NCBI GenBank assembly: GCA_001910725.1
Contig: MJGA01000005.1
Span: forward strand, 1,240,001 to 1,304,000
Direction: 5' to 3'
Source: Phanerodontia chrysosporium
Lineage: Eukaryota; Basidiomycota; Agaricomycetes; Polyporales; Phanerochaetaceae
DNA: 64,000 bases
Part shown: piece by piece, positions 35,111-49,100 of the stretch
How the letters are laid out: each line of letters starts with the position of its first letter
Position numbering within the stretch: position 1 is the first letter of the stretch
Position numbers and translations under genes: made by a program
Notes under the pieces: generated by a model
Told to the model about the DNA's origin: nothing
Seen by the model: the letters and a program-made list of their open reading frames with translations, nothing else
The model's database searches: none

Positions 35111-38100
35111 ATGTATCGGGGATATCTCAGTCGCAGGCGCGAGAGCCGAGAGCATACACCGCAGTCCAGCAGCGTGTCCTCCGTGCCTTCTCCATCCTCT
35201 CTGACTTCGGCTGCGACCTCGTTCCCCTCGTCCGCTGGAGGTTCAGTTCCCTCCGGCCCATCCGATACAAGCTCGAGTTGCTCTGATCTCTCATCCGGCG
35301 ATCAGTTCGCACCTCGTACACCCTCGAGCACGTCTTCCAAGCACAGGTTCTTCCCTCTCCCCTTCTCCTCCGCCAAAGGTTCAGTACCAGCGGCTTCTAT
35401 GGGCTCAGGACAGTCGCGCGCAGTACCCTCTGAACACACACCTTACTCGACCGCTGCTGCTGGTGAACCAGCACTTCCACTCCCTTCATCCTCCTCCAAT
35501 CCTATTAAGCGCGCATGGGGCCGTCGTAAGAAGTCTGAAGACGTCACCGCGGCTTTCGCGAAAGCCCTCAATATCGGCGACAAGGGCAAGGGACGCGAGG
35601 CGGGGACGGTAGGGTCAATAGCTTCGAGTGCGTTTACAACTCCTGCGGCTTCAGTGGACGACTTCCAGGTACGTCGCCGCACGCATCCCCCAGGCGACGC
35701 TGATACTCATCGCACATAGGTCATGTCGTCTGTCACGTCGTTAGAACCTCCACTTAACCTGCCAGACCCGAAGTTCACAGGGGGGCCTCCAATAGCCCCG
35801 CCGAAGGAAGATTTGCGAATGGCACAACGCTCATCATCTTCACTTGACGTCTCTGCTTCCATCTCAAGGGAGACGTCCCCTCCATTGGTCGTCAGCCCTG
35901 GCTCTACTCCAGCGTTGCTATACATGCAGACTCAAGACGACAGGAAGTCTCATGTCTCGCGGACTGATGTCTCCAAGGACAAGCCTGACAACGAGACGAA
36001 GCAGGACTGGCGGAAAAGTGATGCGACGACCATGAGCTACGTGACCATCCGCCCGAATGCATTATCTGGTTCACGCTCACCCCGACCGGTTTCCCTTGCT
36101 GAGTCGTCTCATTCTGGCCACACTATCGTACCCGCGAACAAACGCCTCAGTGCTCTCATCACTGACGCGGAGTTTGCGATGGCGGAGGAAGACTCTGATT
36201 CGGAGGACGACCCTGTGAGAGAATCTATGTCTGGACGGCGTTCTCCTATCGCTTCCGCCAAGAATCGCAATCGACGCTCCGCCTCACTCAGTATTGAGCC
36301 TACGCATAGGTCGATAGCCCTGGACCTCGCTGCTGTTCCTACATCTCATTCCGAGACGTTCCCTCTGGCACGGACTACGACTGACTTGCAGACGGGCCCA
36401 CGGCCTTCGCAAGACTATCCCGCCTTGAGCAGGGTGGCTGCTAGCGGGCTAATAGGTCCTTCGTCACCTCCAGGCGCCGCGCATTCTACTGGTAGTAACA
36501 TCCGCAACCGTATCGCAGCTTGGACCGCCATGACATCGAATCCCGAGCGGACTGCTGCGTCTCCACCGTCGTATCCTCGACGCGTCAATGCGGCCGCCAA
36601 TCCCAGCTTCCGCCAGACTGCCATTAGTATCACCGGTAACCTTGCCCCAGCCGCCCTAGGACTAGGCAAGCGCGCAGCTGAGAAAGTGCATCGCGTCTGG
36701 GGTGGATTCAGTGCCGGCTCGAACCAGTCAGCGTACTCTTCAACTTCTTCTCTCAACGGATCGATATCCGGCTCTGCGCCGTCGTCGTACAACAGCGGAA
36801 AACACGCGGATGCGATGGGACGGACTGCCTCCGTACACTCGACAAGTGGCCAATCCTCGCTTCCAGGGGCCTGGAAGTCTAAACGGAGAACGCCTAACGC
36901 TCCTTCCGGAGCGTGGAGCGTCTCTTCCTCCGTCACGAACCTATCGGATGCTGAAGGCTTCTCCGGACCTAGCCTTGGGACATGCTTCAGGGGCCCCCAG
37001 CTCAATAAGGCAGGCACACCGGTCGTCGGCGGTGTCGTCTTCGGCAGAGACCTTTGGACATGTGTTCAACAGACTGCGATAGACCCCGTTCAGCAGCAAC
37101 TGAAGTACGGAGAATTTTCGCACCCTGTAACGAAGAGGCCGTTAGAAGAGCGGATGTTGCCAGCCCTTGTCGTGCGGTGCGCGCAACATCTTCACCTATG
37201 GGGGTTGCAGGAAGAGGGTCTGTTCCGGTAGGCTTTATTCATTTGGGCCGCGGTGCTAGAAGACTGATCTATCGCGCTAGTCTCAACGGCAGGCCGGCAC
37301 ACGTAGCGAAACTGCGTGCAGAATTTGATACCGGTGCCGATTACAATCTGGTGGAGAGCGGTCCCGGTGACCTTGATCCTCACGCAGTCGCTTCTATATT
37401 CAAAGCCTACCTCCGAGAACGTAAGTAGTGTTGTATCTCGTGTGCACAGAATCTTAACTAATATATTGGCAGTTCCCCAGTCGTTGTTGACCCCTGGGCT
37501 CATTCCTTTGTTTGAGGCAGCGTTAGCTTCAGATGCCGCTCAAGGATCCGCTGCTCAGGCTGCCGGAAATACCAGCCCGTCATCTCCTGGATCCGGTGGG
37601 TTCCCTATGCTTAGGAAGCCGCCTTCGCTCTCCACGCTCGCCATGCCTAGCTTCGCAGGTACTCGTTCAATGTCGGAGAGTACCGTTGCAGCATTAGCCG
37701 GCCTTCTTGCTGAGCTTCCTCAAGTGAACCGCGACCTGCTGTACACCGTAGTAGAGCTCATCCAAGCTACGTCGGCCCGGAGCAAAGAGACAAGGATGAC
37801 TCTCGGTAACTTGCTACTGGTCTTCTGTCCCAGCCTTAACATGAGCCCACCCTTACTCCGGGTGCTCTGCGAAGCGCCTAGGATATGGGAAGGCAGGTCG
37901 ATGTCTAGCGCTGAGGATAACCAGGCCTCGTATGGACAACAAGGCGAAGCATCCGACACGGCTAGCCTTTGTAGTGAGTACTCAGACAGTCCGCCGCGCC
38001 TGAGCCTAGGAAACGGCATGCGCTCGAGCGTGCTCTACGCACCTGAGCTCCGGTTCTCAGGGAACTCGCCATACCATTCGTCCAATAATTCGGGCTCGGG

Positions 38101-39157
38101 CCAGGACGACGCTGCGTCTTACGTTTCTGCCCTCGACCACCCGCCTAGCCCCTCCGATGGCAGCTCTAGCAACCTTCCTGCACTCACTACATCCACCGAC
38201 TCCCTTGCGACACCCTCCACAATGTCCGAAGCGTCCTCGTTCCAACCCGCTACCATTCCCGAAGAAAACGACCCGTCTGACAAACCTTCGTATCCATCCT
38301 CTGGCGTCCCCGTGATTGCCAACCCTGTCGACCTTTCCCTTCCCAATATGCGACGCCCTTTCATCAGCTCTCCCGTACCATTCCCATCCACAACTTCGCA
38401 AGTCGATGCCGCCCACCCGAGCCCAGTCTCCCCCAACCGAAAGTCTCTGGCGCTTTTGTCCTTCCCTCCACTGAGCAAGACGGATAAGACGGAAGGCAGC
38501 ACGGTAGACTCGTCGCCGACATGGTCCCATCGCCAGCGGCAGAAGCGTCCTTCGCTTCAACTGCTGCTCTCCAAGAAGTCTGCTTCCCCTTTGTCTTCCC
38601 CCGCCATATCCGGTCCTGAGCCAATAGAGCCACCGGCAGGTATGGTGTGTGTGCCCATCATCCAGCCAAAGAAGGACGCTCCTCCCGCCCTCGACATGCC
38701 CATCCCTACATCGCCCATAAATCTGTTCGATGAGGACGATGACAAGAAGACTCCTGCTGAGATTCAGGTCACGGAGTTCTCGACGTCTCCATGTACGCTC
38801 TCACTACCCACTTCAACGGCCCGTGAACGCAAGGAGTCATCAGTCTCCTCTGGCTCGTCGCTGTTCTCGACGCCCCAGCAAACGCCGATCGCCGACTACT
38901 TCCGTGGGCAGTCGCCATCGCTACTGTCTGTGAACGCCAGGGCGGATGAGGCTGCGAACTCTCGTAACGCCTCACCAAACCTCCGCCCATCGACACTGCG
39001 CAAGTCGGATACGCCGGTCCAACAGGACGGCGATTGGACGGCGAGCGTGCTCAAGGAGGCGGAGGCATCGTCGCGATCGAGTAAGGAGTCGGAGCGCTCT
39101 CGGCACAACGGGTCAAGGACGCGTTCAACGTCTTTGGCAGTCGATGAGCAGGCTTGA
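35111..39157 (+). CDS. RhoGAP-domain protein, large Ser-rich
   Basis: Exons 35111-35668, 35720-37227, 37281-37420 and 37473-39157 join in frame to 1296 residues. The RhoGAP domain (about residues 620-880) stimulates GTP hydrolysis by Rho-family GTPases. It shows FGRDLWTCVQQT, LPALVVRCAQHLHLWGLQEEGLFR with the catalytic Arg finger, then VAKLRAEFDTG, LDPHAVASIFKAYLRELP and NLLLVFCPSLNM. The motif after the Arg finger reads RLNGR rather than the usual RVSGR. The long flanks are low-complexity, rich in Ser, Pro and Thr with many basic-Ser sites, and are probably disordered and phosphorylated. There is no BAR, SH3 or PH domain that I can see. Polarity or septum regulation is likely by family only. 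Confidence 0.88.
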
Positions 39158-39636
39158 GACGGTGCGGGGCGCTGTATCTTGCGAGGTAACCTTTCATATC
39201 TTCACGGGTTGGTTGACCCCCCGCATAATGGTTCGGAATTCAGTAACGACTAATGTTTTCCTTCATGACCACGCTTTTCGCTTTGCACTTTGCCTGACAA
39301 ATTTGGATTTCGCTCTCGTATATCTGACATCTGGAAATGCGGACCTTCCACTCATTACTCTCGACATTTACGACATTATAATATTTATCATACCCAGCTG
39401 CATGTGCACGGTATTCGTCTCCAATCGATATGTTCTCGACCTTGTCGGCGTCGCGTATGCGTGTTTAGCGCTACGATCTAGATTGTCTGGAATGACGTCT
39501 GGCGGAGCGAGCGCAAGCGCCGTCGACGCGTTGTGGTGTGCCAGCCTCGAAAACAGAGCCAGACGCTCGACAGGAAACGGCGTAAAGTCTCTTGGGCCTG
39601 CCTTGCTCCCAACCATCACCACCGTTCTCCGCCGCC
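39158..39636. other. Intergenic region
   Basis: About 480 bp between two plus-strand genes. An AT-rich part at 39370-39395 could be a promoter or 3' end. Nothing else is recognisable. Confidence 0.4.
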
Positions 39637-42600
39637 ATGTCTCGTACGGGCCAGATCCGTGGCAAAGTCTTTGGCAACGCCCCCGACGGCAAGGCCAACG
39701 GCACCGACGCATCGCTGCCCCGCTCAGGCTCAGACAACCCGCTCACCATCAAGATCCCCCAGCCCCCAGCCGCGCCTGCAACCCCCGCACCGCCGCCGAA
39801 GCTCAAGGAGATCAAAACCGAGTCCTCCCCCGGCGACGCGGTCGACGAAAGGCCCGCCGTCAAGTCTTTCCGCGAAAGGCTCGTCGAGCAGCTCGGCCCG
39901 GACTACCACGGTGCGGAGCGGTATAGGCTCGTCCAGGATGACAACAAAGAAATGCACTGGAAGCGATGGGGTCCATATGTCAGCGACCGCCAATGGGTGA
40001 GTTCCTTGTTTTCTTGACTCCTTGTCTTCGCGTCTCGAGCCCACGCGATCGGTATATGCGCGTGCCTCGATCCCACTTTCGCGTCGAGGATGATCGCTGA
40101 CGACGTAATCCATAGGCAACGGTCCGGGAAGACTACTCCCACAATGGCGACGCTTGGTCGCACTTCCCCCATGATCACGCGCGATCTCGCGCCTACCGGT
40201 GGGGCGAGGACGGCCTCGCTGGCATCTCTGACAACCACCTACGCGTCTGTTTTGGTCTATCACTTTGGAACGGTCAAGACCCTATTCTCAAGGAGCGCCT
40301 CTTCGGTGTCACTGGTCATCAAGGCAATCATGGAGAAGACGTGAAGGAGTTGTATTACTACCTGGACTCGACTCCAACCCATTCGTATATGAAGTTCCTC
40401 TATAAGTATCCCCAGAAGGCCTTCCCCTACGACGAGTTGGTCAGGGAGAACGTGAACCGCGGACGTGATGTTCCCGAGTTCGAGATTCTGGATACCGATT
40501 GCTTCGATGATGATCGCTACTGGGATGTCTTTGTCGAGGTATGTCTGCCGCTTATATGCGTGTATGTTACACTTAATTATACGAATTGTACAGTACGCGA
40601 AAGACGAGCAAGATCCCAACAGTATTTACGTCCGAGTCACGTCCTACAATCGTGGTCCCGACCCTGCCACCCTTCATGTCATCCCGCAGTTCTGGTTCCC
40701 GAACACATGGTCTTGGAGTGACGACCATCCCCCCACTCCAGAGATGTACGCTTCGGGTGAGGGTGTCATTACCGCAAAGCATCACTCGCTCGGTAAATAC
40801 CACCTCTACTGCTTGCCCTCACCACCGCCGGTCGACTCGCAAGGACAAGAAGTTCAAACAGGCACAGAGACTGAGGGTGTGGTTCCCGAACTCCTCTTCA
40901 CTGAAAACAACACGAACTTTGCAAGGCTTTACGGAGGCCAGAACGAGACGCCGTATGTGAAAGACGCCTTCCATGACCATATCATCCCTGGACATCGCCC
41001 TCCTGAGTCTGATTTTTTCGCATCTAAAATACATTGCGGGACCCAAGGGCACCGCACGACTCCTAGTGGTGGCTTCAGTGGTGACGAGACGGAGACGCCG
41101 CCGTCCGAACAGGAGCAAGGTCCCCGGACACCTTTCCCCCCGACGCCGAATTTCGTGAATCCACAGAAGCGGGGCACGAAATCGGCTGCCCATTATGTCT
41201 TCGAGAACGTCCCGCCTCGTGGAGGCTGCGCTGTTGTCCGTATGAAGCTCACGCCACGGAAGCCGTCCGAAGATCCCAGCGTCGAAGATGAAGGTATTTT
41301 CGACGACACTGTCGAGGAACGTCGGGAGGAGGCGAACGAGTTCTACAACGGCCTAGTCCTTGGGCCAATTAGCGACGACTTCAGGCAGATCATGCGGCAG
41401 GCTTTCGGCGGTATGCTTTGGACGAAGCAGTACTACCAATTCATCCACAAACCTTGGGTCGAGGGTGATCCGAAACAGCTCCCTCCGCCGCCTGAGCGTA
41501 AATTCATTCGCAACAGAGTAAGTCTGCCTATATGATGCCACCTCAGCATACATTTACGAATCCGCTCTCAGGGCTGGAAGCACATGCATGCCGCGGATAT
41601 CCTCTCGATGCCCGATAAGTGCGTACACATTTTCCGACGGAGAAGGATACCTTTCTCACCATACTGTTGTATAGATGGGAGTATCCCTTCTTCGCCGCTT
41701 GGGATACTGCCTTCCACTGCATACCACTCGCGGTTGTTGACCCCGGCTTTGCCAAGAAGCAGCTTGATCTCCTCACACGCGAATGGTACATGAAGCCAGA
41801 CGGCCAGATTCCTGCCTACGAGTGGAATTTTGGCGATGTGAACCCTCCCGTGCATGCTTGGTACGTTTCATAACACTGTCAATTGGTGGACTTCTGACGG
41901 GGGCAAATACAGGGCCACGTTCCGCGTCTTCAAGATTGAGCGGAAACTCTACGGAAAGGAGGATCTTCCTTTCCTTGAGCGTGTCTTCCAGAAGCTCCTT
42001 CTCAACTTCACTTGGTGGGTTAACCGGAAGGACTCCGAGGGCAATAACGTCTTCGAGGGTGGCTTCCTTGGCCTCGATAACATTGGCGTCTTCAACCGGT
42101 CTGAGCCTCTGCCGACCGGCGGAACTCTACGTCAAGCGGACGGCACGGCCTGGATGGCGTTCTACTGCTTGAATATGCTCAATATCGCGCTCGAGTTGGC
42201 GAAGCACAACCCAGTGTACGAGGACATTGCCTCCAAGTTCTTCGAGGTATGCCATCGCCTTATGTTAGCATGTAACACAGCTAAACCATGATGAGCAGCA
42301 CTTCATCTTCATTGCAGATGCTATGACGTATCGCTCTGGTGACAACGAGAGCAGCTTGTGGAACGAGGAGGATGGCATGTACTACGACGCTATCCAGTTC
42401 GGCCCTGGAAACTCTATGCAACTCCCCGTCCGCAGTTTGGTCGGTCTCATTCCTTTGTACGCGACCCTCGTCTTGGAACCGTCGGTCATCAACCGCCTCC
42501 CTGGGTTCAAAAAGCGTATGGAGTGGTTCATCGAGAACAGGCCCGAGATCTCAGAGCGTAACATGGCAAACATGAAGGGTACGTCTAAAGTCTGCATATT

Positions 42601-43549
42601 GCGATCAGTACTGACGATTTCTTCATCATCAGTCCCCGGACGAGGCGAACGCCGTCTTCTGGCTTTGGCTAGCAAGGAAAGGTTGGAGCGGATCCTGAAA
42701 GTTATGCTCGACGAGACGGAGTTCTTGAGCGAGCACGGCATTCGATCGTGAGTCCTTCCCTTCCTAGCCTGAGGCAACGATGCTGAATTTATGGATGCAA
42801 GTCTCTCGAAATATCACAAGGACCACCCATGGGGCATGGATGTCCACGGCCAGCGTCACGAAGTCAACTACTGGCCAGGGGATTCGCAATCCGGCATGTT
42901 CGGTGGTAACTCGAACTGGCGCGGCCCGATCTGGCTGGCTGTCAACTTCCTGCTTATCGAAAGCTTGCAGCGGTTCTACCAGTACTACGGCGACGATGTG
43001 CAAGTCGAATGTCCCACGGGTAGTGGCGACTTCATGAATCTCGCGAACGTCGCAGAGGAGATCCAGCATCGTATCATTCACATCTTTGGTCGCGATATCG
43101 AGGGCCGCCGCGCTACGAATGGTGGCAATGTGAAGCTCGACTATGACCCGCACTTCAGGGACTACGTGTGGTTCTATGAGGTAGGTTATGAGGCTACGTG
43201 CTTCGCGTCCGAATTAATTGACCAATACCTCGCAGTACTTCCATGGTGATGACGGACGCGGCATCGGCGCCTCCCACCAGACCGGATGGTCTGGACTCGT
43301 CGCGTACCATATCTTGCAAAGTGGAGCAAGCTGCCGCCTTCCGAAGACACCGAAGAGTGAGTGTTCTGGTGATCCCAACCTTCCATATATACTTATCTTC
43401 TATCAGCTCCACGGGGCATCGTCAACCACTACTTCGACGAGACCATCGATGCCCACTCCGAGTACGGAGGCGAGACACCCTCGGTGTTCAGTGCATATAG
43501 TGCCGCGGATGCGAACACCCTCGGCGATATCTCGCCTGACGCTTTGTAG
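39637..43549 (+). CDS. MGH1-like / GH63-type glycoside hydrolase
   Basis: Eleven exons join in frame to 1103 residues: 39637-39996, 40116-40538, 40594-41517, 41572-41618, 41675-41860, 41913-42246, 42299-42578, 42633-42747, 42802-43180, 43236-43356 and 43407-43549. The protein resembles the mannosylglycerate hydrolase-like (MGH1/GH63) group with an (alpha/alpha)6 barrel. Clear phrases are [79 protein letters not shown] and [20 protein letters not shown]. Aromatic and acidic residues in these blocks would line the sugar pocket. There is no signal peptide, so a cytosolic location is likely. The exact glycan substrate is unknown. An AATAAA at 43729 fits the 3' end. Confidence 0.88.
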
Positions 43550-43879
43550 ACGACACGTAGACCTCGGTATAGTTAGCACTTACGACAGCATAAACGGCTC
43601 GAGACTAGATTCCGCGAAATCGCAACCAACCCCACACTCCACGTGTAGCCAAAGTACAACCTGCAGCATACATCATACATCACTTCGGATCGGTCCTTTG
43701 TCTCTCTTCCATAGGCTCGCATTGTTCAATAAAGGATAGGATTGTATTCATATGACTTCGGGTATCTTTTATAGGCAGACTCATCCGTAGACGTGCCAGT
43801 GGGTCAGTGTCCGTGGTGCGTAATGAATGATCATGGGCGATTGTAGAAAAATAAAGCAAACGCGTATCAAGCGGGGTCT
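43550..43879. other. Convergent 3' region with polyadenylation signal
   Basis: About 330 bp between convergent genes. AATAAA at 43729-43734 lies 180 bp past the glycosidase stop. No gene is seen. Confidence 0.5.
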
Positions 43880-45050
43880 CTATACCTTCGCCTTAGGGTC
43901 TGTCAACCGGTCGCCCCGTAGGCCTGTGCTAAAATGCTCTCGGACATCCGGCACCAGCAGAAGGGCTGCGGCAATAGCCTCGGGGAGCGCCTGGAGGACG
44001 TAGAACGCAGCCTTTTCGCCTATAGCGTTCTGCGAACCAGGAGCAGTCGATATAAGCGCGTCTGTCCAGTTGCGCATGATCACAAAGTGATAGATGGAGA
44101 CAATATTCTGGGGTTATGTCAGCGGAGTGCGTGTGTGAAGGAGGACGGTGGCATACGAGGAGTGTGCACACGACAATGCTGAGCGTTACGCCCGTACGCT
44201 GCACGCGCCGGACGCATAGCAGCGCAAAGATGGCGATACCCTGCAGGATGAGCACGAAGGCAAGGGCAAATGCCGTGACGACGTATCTGCAGTTGGAGCA
44301 AAAAAGGTTGGCAAGGCACGTCCACCGATAGACTGCGCTGGAGCCCTTACCTAAGGGTCTGCACGTACTGCGCCTTGGACGCACTCGTCTCGGCCTCGAC
44401 GTAGTTGTAACCCATGATGATGCTTAGGATGATGGGCACCCAGCTGGACAGCGCGAGCACGCCGAACATGCGGCGGTACCAGAAGCGAAGGCGGGGCGCG
44501 TCCTCGCCGACGACAATCGTGTCCCCTCTTCAAGAGAGGGCGTGCGTGGGCTCGCGAGGGACTGGCTGTCTCCTGTAAGCGGGACCTGGCCACCAACCGG
44601 CGCGCCTTGCGTTGTGCGCACGAGGAGACAGCGGAGGAGAGCGGCGGTGCCGGAATAGATGGAGACGTAGCCGGCCGCGAAGGTCGTCTGCCAGTATATG
44701 GTCAGGTTGCGGTCTAGCTCCTCGGAGGGGGTCTTCGCTTGCTTGGCTCGGAGGGACCAGATGACAACTCTACAGCAAAGGAGTACGCAGTTAGCAGGAT
44801 GATAGGACCCAGGAAAGTTAGAGGATTACCGTTCAACGACGAATGCGAAGGTCCCTATAACGACTAGCGTACGCGATTTTGTCCGTGCAAAGCGATAGAT
44901 AGCGATTGCTACCAGTATCGCGTAGAGGACGGCGAATACGATGGAAGGCGCGAAGTCGCGCTCGAGAGGTACACCGCCGATTGGGGCGGGAAAAGAGACA
45001 CTATTGGTTGAAGACATGCGTGAATCAGACGAGGTACGGTGAGTAGACAT
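43880..45050 (-). CDS. Multi-span integral membrane protein of unknown function
   Basis: Exons 44830-45050, 44351-44769, 44157-44286 and 43880-44107 (minus strand), about 332 residues if one base missing from the G run at 44523-44526 is allowed. The in-frame ATG at 45017 is an alternative start. About seven hydrophobic helices can be picked out, for instance SIVFAVLYAILVAIAIY, MFGVLALSSWVPIILSIIMG, YVVTAFALAFVLILQGIAIF and AFYVLQALPEAIAAALLLV. This suggests a seven-span protein of the kind common in fungi, possibly receptor-like. I cannot name the family. A loop of about 40 Ser/Pro/Gly residues lies after helix 3. The copia element begins about 530 bp upstream. Confidence 0.65.
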
Positions 45051-45577
45051 GGACACGCTACCAGCTCTTTATACTCACCTAGGAGCTGTGGTTCGCTACA
45101 TACTCCGCAGTCGAGTCTTGCGCAGCGTGGCTTCGAACATTGATAGTCGGGGCACGCTGGCAGTGGGCGGCGGAGGCTCGCAGCTGGGAGCGGTGACCAG
45201 AAGCGAACAGCGCAGGGCGACGGGGCCCGCCCTATCATTTGTCGGTATTTGTTCGCGCTGGCAGTGCAGTCCGCTTGAGTTGTAGAGCCATATGCACGCA
45301 CAAAAAGCGCGATGGGACCCCACTGAGGCCCGTCCGATTGGCTGTCTTCACGACCAGTGATCGTTACGGCGGCCGCAAGGGTCGTTGGTCATGTTTGTAG
45401 CAGTTCCTTGAAGGGACATGCCACTAGCTGACTGCGCATCACTCTGCCATCTGCACCGCTTTGGCGCCTGCCTCGAATAGTTCCTCGTGCTGACCGGAAA
45501 TTGAGGTTCAGAGCGCTGGCATGGCTGGACGTAGCTGCCCGCAGCGTTTCGGAGCCGGGATTTCTAGGCCGGATGCT
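45051..45577. other. Flank upstream of the retrotransposon
   Basis: About 530 bp, likely the promoter of the minus-strand membrane gene. Contains no recognisable gene. Its last bases GGTAT at 45578-45582 are the target-site copy. Confidence 0.5.
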
Positions 45578-45582
45578 GGTAT
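45578..45582. repeat. Target-site duplication, left copy (GGTAT)
   Basis: GGTAT directly precedes the 5' LTR and is repeated after the 3' LTR at 50584-50588. A 5-bp duplication is the usual footprint of copia-type integration. Confidence 0.9.
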
Positions 45583-45981
45583 TGTTGAAAGTCGCCCCGC
45601 CAGGGCGCACTCAAAACCGTCGTGCAGAAGTCAAAAGCTCCGGCGCGCCCGGAGGGCTGAAGCGCCGAGCGCCCATCAAAAGATGCGCCGTCGGCGTATC
45701 CTTACAAGGTCTCGCGGCGGGACAAGTCTCGCCGCCTTCCCCATTCCTCTTTTCCGCTCTGAGTAATCGTTAGATTAGATTCCGTAGTTATCAATCCCCA
45801 GCGCTCCCTTATCAATCCTCTAGATTAGATTCCGCCTTTTTCAGAGCGAGCATTTTTCATTTGATTATTACCTACTTTAGATACATGGAAGCAAATCTAT
45901 GTAGGGTATAAAACTCGTAGAATAATCCCAAAAATATTATCTCGTTGTTCTCCTCCATCCCAGAGTCTGCGCATCACAACA
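45583..45981 (+). repeat. 5' LTR of the copia element
   Basis: 399 bp, TG...CA ended. A TATAAA box lies near 45906, where transcription of the element could begin. It lacks the 4-bp ACGG found in the 3' copy at about 50226. Two similar AGATTAGATTCCG phrases form a short internal repeat. Confidence 0.95.
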
Positions 45982-46158
45982 GGTTATGAGCCCCGCGCTC
46001 TAAGTCGCCCCAAACACCATCTCACCCTTTGCTACGGTCAACGCGGACTGAATCTTGCTGCTGCAGATCCATCGCGGATCACTCCTGTGACATCACCGGA
46101 CGTCAGATACGTCGGACACACCTAGGCGCCAGATCGCTGATCTCGCCACGCGAGCAAG

Positions 46159-49100
46159 ATGTCGGACGCACTGCACACCGTACGCATCGAGCCTCTCAAG
46201 GGCTCAGAAAACTACTTTTCTTGGTCGATTCAGGAGAAGGACATCCTCACCGAGCTCGACCTACTCGAGTACGCCACGGGGGAAACAACGTGCCCCGAGG
46301 GGACCGCTGCTACCGCCTGGAAGCGGAAAGATCGGAAGGCGATCTCCGCGATCCGCCTCCGATGCTCTCCCGCCGTCGCCATACACATCGCGTCTTGCGA
46401 GACCGCGAAGTCAGCGTGGGACACGCTGAAAAACACGTATGCGACCCAGGGCACCATGGCTAAGGTCACGCTGGTGAGGAGGCTACAGAAGTACGAGATG
46501 AGTGAGGGGGCGGACATGGAGGATGAGCTGAGAAAGCTCACCGAGATGCGGGCCGAGGCCGCAGAGGCCGGCGGCAAGATCACAGACGAAGACTTCGCCT
46601 TCAACATCTTGTCCGCGCTTCCCCGAGCTGGGAAAGCTTTGTCGCCGCTCAGAACAACGTCGAGAAGTCGTCTGACGTCATCGGACGCGTCCTGAGCGAA
46701 AACCTTCGACGGCAATCGAAGGGGGACACGACCACCGCGCTCGTCGCGCGCAACGGCAAGCCCGGCAAGAAGCCGAAGAAGTCTAAATTCCTGAAGGGGG
46801 TGTTCTGCCACGGCTGCGGCAAGGAGGGACACCTGAAGAACGTCTGCCGTTCCTCGAACCAGGGATCTGGCGCGGGCGGCAACACGAGCCGCGCCCACCT
46901 CGCTGAGTCGCGCGAAGCCTCGAACGACTCGTACTCATTCGTAGCGACTACTCTAGCCTACGCGAGCACCCCAGGCACCGAGTGCTGGTTGGGGGACAGC
47001 GCGTCTGAGCGCCACATCGTGCGCGACCGCGCCGCTTTCAAGAACCTCACCCCCACTCCCGGCCACACCATCGTCGGTGTCGGCAGCACAGCCGCACTCG
47101 GACAAGGCGACGTCGATGTCGTCTTCACCACGCCGAAGGGGAAAATCACCGCCACCCTGAGGAACTGCCTCTGGTCGCCGAACCTCCCACACAACCTCCT
47201 CGCGCTAGGCCGGCTCACCTCGGCCGGTATGTCTTTCCACGGCACCGGCAACCTCCTTCACATCAAGGACCGTGATCGCGTTATCGCTGTCGGTCACAAG
47301 ATGGGCCAGCTCTACCGCATGGACATGACGTCACGATCGTCTTCGGGACACACACCGGCGCCTTCCACCCTCGCGTTCGCGGCGCGCAACGGCGCGCGCA
47401 CCTGGTACGAATGGCACTGCGCACTCGGACATATCAACGCGACGCAACTCCAGGAAATGTATCGCAAGGGCCTCGTCGAAGGCATGGACGTCGATACGTC
47501 CTCCGACCCTGGATTCGTCTGCGACGCCTGCATTCAGGCCAAGCACTCGCACGCTCCGTTCCCCGAGATCGCATCAGGCACCGTCGATCAGGTCGCCGAT
47601 CTCATCTACTCGGACATCTGGGGACCGGCACGCGTTGCGTCATTGCAGGGCAATGTCTACGCGATCACATTCACCGACGCGAAGTCGCGTTTCGTCGCGG
47701 TCGATTTCATGAAGACGCGCGACGCCGCCCTCGACCGTTTCCAGAAGGTCGAGCAACTCATCGAGCGGCAGCTGGGCCGCCGCGTCAAGGTCCTACACGT
47801 GGACAACGCGAAAGAATACACGGAGGGGAAATTCCGCGCTTACGCCGAATCCCGCGGCATCATCATCCGCACCACGGCACCCTATTCCCCGCTCAGAATG
47901 GCGTCGCGGAACGTCTCAACCGCACGCTGATGGAACGCACACGCGCGATGCTGATCGCGCGCTCCCTCCCCAAGTTCCTGTGGCAAGAAGCGTGGGCGTA
48001 CGCTTGCTACCTTCGGAACCGCACCCCCACCCGCGCGCTCTCAGGCAAGACCCCCTACGAGGCTCTCTGGGGACAGAAACCGGATGTGCGCGCTGCGCGC
48101 GATTTCGGCACACCCTGCTGGGTGCTCGTCCCCGAAAACCGGCGCGACAAACTCGCTGCAAAGAGCGAGCGATACATCTTCACCGGGATCAGCGCGTCTA
48201 GCGCCGGCTGGCGCTACTACGTCCCAGGCCTCCGGCAAGTCCTGGTCTCGCGCGACGTCATCTTTGAGCGCGAGCGGGAGTCTCCAAGCGTCCCCTTCAC
48301 GCTTGAGGGGGAGAGTGAGACCGCTCCCGAGCCATCCCCCGCCGCAGGCACGACACCGCCGCCGCCGACATCGCAAGCGCCGGAAACTTCCACCTCGGAA
48401 TCGGTCAAGGCGTCACCCTCGACGCCAAACAAGCCTGAAGACGCCGCTTGGGCACAATTCAAGTCACAACTCAGGAACGTCACGATACGCCCCACCCGCC
48501 AGAAGACTCGTATCGACTACCGCGCCCTACACGAAACCGGCACACGCATCCCGAAGCCACCTTCGGAGGACGACGACTCCGATCCGTCACCGGATCAGTA
48601 CCATAGCGCCCAGGCGTACTTCTGCTACGCCGCTATGGACTCGGACCACCCTCGCTCGGTCGATGAATGCAAGACTCGCGACGACTGGCCGAAATGGAAG
48701 GCCGCCATGGACGCCGAGATGGCTCAACTCGAAGCCAACGGCACCTGGAAGAAGGGGGAGCTGCCCCCGGGCCGCAAAGCCATCGGCAGCAAATGGGTCT
48801 TTGCCATCAAACGCCACCAGGACGGCTCGATCGACAAGTACAAGGCTCGCCTCGTTGCACAAGGTTTTTCTCAAATCGCCGGACAAGACTATTTCGACAC
48901 CTTCTCACCTGTCGTCCGCCAGGAAACTTTCCGCGTCGCCACAGCTCTCGCCGCTACTGAAAACCTCGACTCCGACGCGCTCGACATCGTTGGCGCTTAT
49001 CTCCACGGACCGCTCGAGGAGGAGATCTACATGCGCCAGGCACCCGGCTACGACGACGGATCAGGGCAAGTCTACGTCCTCATCAAAGCCCTCTACGGAC

